From Bacteroidales bacterium (lineage in GTDB: Bacteria > Bacteroidota > Bacteroidia > Bacteroidales > VadinHA17), in the NCBI GenBank assembly GCA_025358455.1, contig JANYJP010000017.1, forward strand, positions 1 through 38,780: 38,780 nt of DNA, read 5' to 3'. Shown piece by piece: positions 36,295 to 38,780 of the stretch. Under the pieces are notes generated by a model that saw only the letters and a program-made list of their open reading frames with translations, searched no databases and was not told the DNA's origin. Each line of letters opens with the position of its first letter. The stretch's first letter is position 1. Both the position numbers and the translations under genes were made by a program.

Positions 36295-38257
36295 TTATTT
36301 TAACTGTAAGTAAATCGTTTGATAATGATGATTGCTTAGGATGTTTTGTCCAGTATTTTGCAATCTGGGTCGAAAGGATGAATGTGATAATCATATTATC
36401 CCGGTAACCTATAGAATCAGGAATTCCATTGCTGAATTTCTGCAGAAAACGACTGACCCACTTAGGATTAAAAATCTGATAATCTTTCAGAAGATGTTCG
36501 CTAAGAAAATATGCAGTGTTTTCCGTCGGTTTTCCATCAACTATAAAAGATCTTAAATCGGGAGACATATATGGTCGTTTTGGTCGGTTAATAATAGATT
36601 TTGGAATTTGATTTTTATAGCTGTTTTTCAATAGATATTTTTGGTTGAACCCTTTTAACTTATAGTCCTCGTTCATTGTAAATAACATATCGACTACCCT
36701 GTGATCTAAAAATGGATATCGTCCTTCAACACTGTGAGCTAGTGACATTCTGTCTCCCTGTGAAGATAACAGATAACCTGACAATAATGTTCGCATTTCC
36801 AGGTATTGATTTTTCTGAAGAAGGCTGAAACTGTCAAAGTTTCCGGGTAGCCATGGTTTAAGTTCCTTTATCAGACTGTTTTTGTCGAAACTGATATTGT
36901 AAGCCTTGTCAAAATAATTTTGAATAATGCTGTTATTATGAATCCTGATATTTAATGAAGCAAGACCATTATTAAATTCCCCCAGGAACCCTTCATAAAA
37001 CATTCTCATCATACCATACTGGCTTTCATCACTGTAATGACTTAAATGAGGATACAGCTTTTTAATTATCTGCGGCCTGATCTTTGATTCAGGGTATTTT
37101 GACCAGAAATTGAGAAGCTTTAATTCTTTGTAAGAATCATAACCCCATAGAACTTCATCTGCACCTTCACCTGTCAATACTACTTTAATACCATTCTCCC
37201 TGACTATTTTTGATAGAAGGAAAAGAGGCACCGGGGCTGTCCGGAATACCGGTCTTTCAAAGTGATACACAGCATCAGGGAAAGCCTGATCAACCTTTTT
37301 ATATGTAATATTTACGGAATGGTGTTCGGAGTTGATATGTTTTACCATATCCTGCTGGTACTCCGATTCATCATATTCTTTGTCTTCAAATGTGACAGAG
37401 AATGTCTTGAATTTATTTCTTGTGTGATTATTTATAAGATATAAAATAACTGAACTGTCGATTCCTCCGCTTAGATAAGCCCCAACAGGAACATCGCTCC
37501 GCAGCCTCAGTTTAACAGCATCGTCCATTAAGCTCTTGAATGCCTCCTCAGCTTCATTGTAAGATTTAAATACAGGTCCGGCATTCGAACCTATATCGTA
37601 GAATCGTTTTTCTTTAACTACTCTCCCTTCGCGATATATTGCAAAAGTTCCTCCGGGGAGAGAAGTAATGTCCTTATAAACAGTATGATCGCCAAACGTA
37701 TTCCACAACAGACAATGTTCATAAAGCATCTTGGGATCAAAATCTCTTTCATAACCAGGGATCTGATCAAATGATTTCATTTCACTTGAAAAGAATAAAT
37801 AATTTTTATGTTTCAGGATATAAAGTGGCCTTACACCAAATCTGTCGCGTGCAATAACAAGCTCTTTTTTTATCTTATTCCAGATTAATACGGCAAACTG
37901 ACCGTTAAACTTCTCGAAACATTCTTCTCCGTAAACCTCATATGCCTTAAGCAGGACTTCTGTATCGCATGTTGTCTGAAATTTTACTCCTTTGCTTTCA
38001 AGTTCAGCTTTAAGTTCAATATAATTATAAATTTCACCATTGAAGATAATGACATTTTCTTTAGTTGTCATAGGCTGGTCGCCTGTTGAAAGGTCAACAA
38101 TTGACAGCCGGGTCTGTCCAAGTGCAACTTCAGGCGACATATAATAACCCCATCCGTCGGGGCCCCGGTGTTCAAGTACAGACATCATATCATTTAATGT
38201 CCTGCTTCTGTTATTCTGATCATTATCAGAACCGTATATTCCAGCAATTCCGCACAT
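36281..38257 (-). CDS. asnB: Asparagine synthase (glutamine-hydrolysing) family, first gene of the block
   Basis: 658 aa. 'MCGIAGIYG' gives Cys2, so the glutaminase is intact (beta-lactam synthetases, a related branch, lose this Cys). 'EHRGPDGWG' and 'IFNGEIYNY' complete the glutaminase site. The synthetase half has SGGIDSS at 263-269, 'LTGEGADEVLWGYD' and 'VEGRYPFLDHR'. It would amidate an adenylated carboxylate using glutamine. It heads the thiotemplate genes and overlaps the carrier protein by 14 bp, which suggests a carboxylate carried by, or destined for, that carrier. It is diverged from the copy at 10492-12390, so the two probably act on different substrates. The start 'ATGTGCGG' is fixed by the Cys2 requirement. 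The promoter should lie in the 165-bp divergent region beyond it. Confidence 0.87.
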   Translation of the reverse strand: MCGIAGIYGSDNDQNNRSRTLNDMMSVLEHRGPDGWGYYMSPEVALGQTRLSIVDLSTGDQPMTTKENVIIFNGEIYNYIELKAELESKGVKFQTTCDTEVLLKAYEVYGEECFEKFNGQFAVLIWNKIKKELVIARDRFGVRPLYILKHKNYLFFSSEMKSFDQIPGYERDFDPKMLYEHCLLWNTFGDHTVYKDITSLPGGTFAIYREGRVVKEKRFYDIGSNAGPVFKSYNEAEEAFKSLMDDAVKLRLRSDVPVGAYLSGGIDSSVILYLINNHTRNKFKTFSVTFEDKEYDESEYQQDMVKHINSEHHSVNITYKKVDQAFPDAVYHFERPVFRTAPVPLFLLSKIVRENGIKVVLTGEGADEVLWGYDSYKELKLLNFWSKYPESKIRPQIIKKLYPHLSHYSDESQYGMMRMFYEGFLGEFNNGLASLNIRIHNNSIIQNYFDKAYNISFDKNSLIKELKPWLPGNFDSFSLLQKNQYLEMRTLLSGYLLSSQGDRMSLAHSVEGRYPFLDHRVVDMLFTMNEDYKLKGFNQKYLLKNSYKNQIPKSIINRPKRPYMSPDLRSFIVDGKPTENTAYFLSEHLLKDYQIFNPKWVSRFLQKFSNGIPDSIGYRDNMIITFILSTQIAKYWTKHPKQSSLSNDLLTVKINEYE

Positions 38258-38376
38258 AATTGATTATTATTTTGAATTAATACTTATAAGTAACTATTTA
38301 GAAACATGATAATTGAAAGGATCTATTATTTTTCGGGTCTGTTAAAATTCAGATTTAATGAAATGTCAAACTATGA

Positions 38377-38405
38377 TTGAAACTTAAAATGATCTGTTAC
38401 CTTTG
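38377..38405 (+). promoter_or_regulatory. Putative Bacteroidota-type promoter for the right-edge gene
   Basis: TTG at 38377-38379 and TACCTTTG at 38398-38405, with 18 bases between, fit the Bacteroidota -33 TTG / -7 TAnnTTTG pattern. The start codon is 18 bases after the -7 element, so the leader would be short. On the opposite strand the best candidate is TAAGTTTC (38379-38386), with one mismatch and no -33 partner, so the promoter of the twenty-gene block is not identified. Confidence 0.45.
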
Positions 38406-38422
38406 ATTAAAAATGAAGTAAT

Positions 38423-38780
38423 ATGACAGGGAGGAACAGGAAGAAGAAACTTGCCGCGATCATTTTAACAATTTGTATTTCAGCTATCATTTTGTTCTTT
38501 ACCTTTATTTTCTTTTTTTCTGACTATCTGTCCAAAACCAACAAAGTAAGCGCTAATATTTTAATTGTGGAAGGCTGGCTTCCTCCTTATGCAATTGAAA
38601 TGGCTGCTGATGAATTCAATAAAAACCATTATGATCTAATTGTAACAACCGGTATCCGGAATTCAGAATACTGCCTTGTATTCACTGATGGTTACCTTAT
38701 TTTTCATACCCGTGATATTACTGCCGGAGTTGACAAGGCCGGAGATCACATTATTGAAGTTGATGCCTTTAGCGAGCTGG
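38423..38780 (+). CDS. Membrane-anchored YdcF-like protein, 3' end outside the window
   Basis: The frame opens with ATG at 38423 and is still open at the edge (about 119 codons visible). Residues ~9-33 form one transmembrane segment ('LAAIILTICISAIILFFTF') with a basic N-terminus (RNRKKK), so the rest is extracytoplasmic. 'ANILIVEGWLPPYAIEMA' and then 'DLIVTTG' match the first strand and glycine loop of YdcF/DUF218-like proteins, which are often found beside envelope polysaccharide genes. 'YLIFHTRDITAG' could be an inserted carbohydrate-binding module, as in some relatives. It is transcribed away from the block, from the divergent 165-bp region. Function not assignable from the fragment. Confidence 0.65.
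   Translation, partial: MTGRNRKKKLAAIILTICISAIILFFTFIFFFSDYLSKTNKVSANILIVEGWLPPYAIEMAADEFNKNHYDLIVTTGIRNSEYCLVFTDGYLIFHTRDITAGVDKAGDHIIEVDAFSEL

Noticed and set aside
35846-36313. 155-codon open frame on the plus strand across the PP-loop and carrier genes
   Set aside because: It is antisense to two well-supported genes, its translation has no recognisable fold, and it is the kind of open frame expected opposite AT-rich coding DNA.

Overview
The window looks like a chromosomal piece of a Bacteroidota organism. It is AT-rich, most starts lack a strong Shine-Dalgarno sequence, one promoter fits the Bacteroidota TTG/TAnnTTTG pattern, and the gene families (paired exopolysaccharide asparagine synthases, two-domain oxidoreductase with a heparinase-fold lyase, beta-helix secreted protein) are typical of that phylum. 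The genus cannot be read from the sequence.

Layout. Twenty genes lie head to tail on the minus strand from 38257 down to 1407. A plus-strand gene runs in from each edge: a secreted beta-helix/SwmB/PKD-like protein on the left (2-1360) and a membrane-anchored YdcF-like protein on the right (38423 to the edge). Reading the minus strand in its own direction, the block has two parts.

(1) 38257-18878: a thiotemplate assembly line. It contains an asparagine-synthase homologue, a free-standing acyl carrier protein, a PP-loop amidotransferase-like enzyme, a PKS-NRPS hybrid (KS-AT-ACP-C-A-T, 2070 aa), an NRPS (C-A-T-C-T-C-A-T, 2698 aa), a discrete thioesterase carrying an N-terminal TubC-type docking domain, and an Sfp-type phosphopantetheinyl transferase.

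(2) 18822-1407: a Wzx/Wzy-type exopolysaccharide locus. It contains a flippase, a polymerase-like membrane protein, five glycosyltransferases, a second asparagine synthase, a ChbG/YdjC-type deacetylase, a hexapeptide acetyltransferase, a two-domain MDR/Gfo-Idh-MocA oxidoreductase, a heparinase II/III-family lyase and an AlgD-like GDP-mannose 6-dehydrogenase.

How the genes may work together. The PKS module has a malonyl-type AT and no ketoreductase, so it should leave a beta-keto group. Three A domains then add amino acids. The last has a nine-residue code one conservative change from the classical valine code. The middle C-T module has no A domain. Both megasynthases end in an almost identical carrier domain plus a short tail ending in GEI, and the thioesterase starts with the kind of beta-hairpin domain that binds such tails. 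No dedicated exporter accompanies the assembly line, and the next gene downstream is the Wzx flippase 55 bp away. A peptide-polyketide made alongside, or attached to, a uronate-containing exopolysaccharide is therefore the most interesting reading. It is inference.

The longest stretch without a gene is about 166 bp. I found no tRNA, rRNA, CRISPR array, insertion sequence or convincing terminator.
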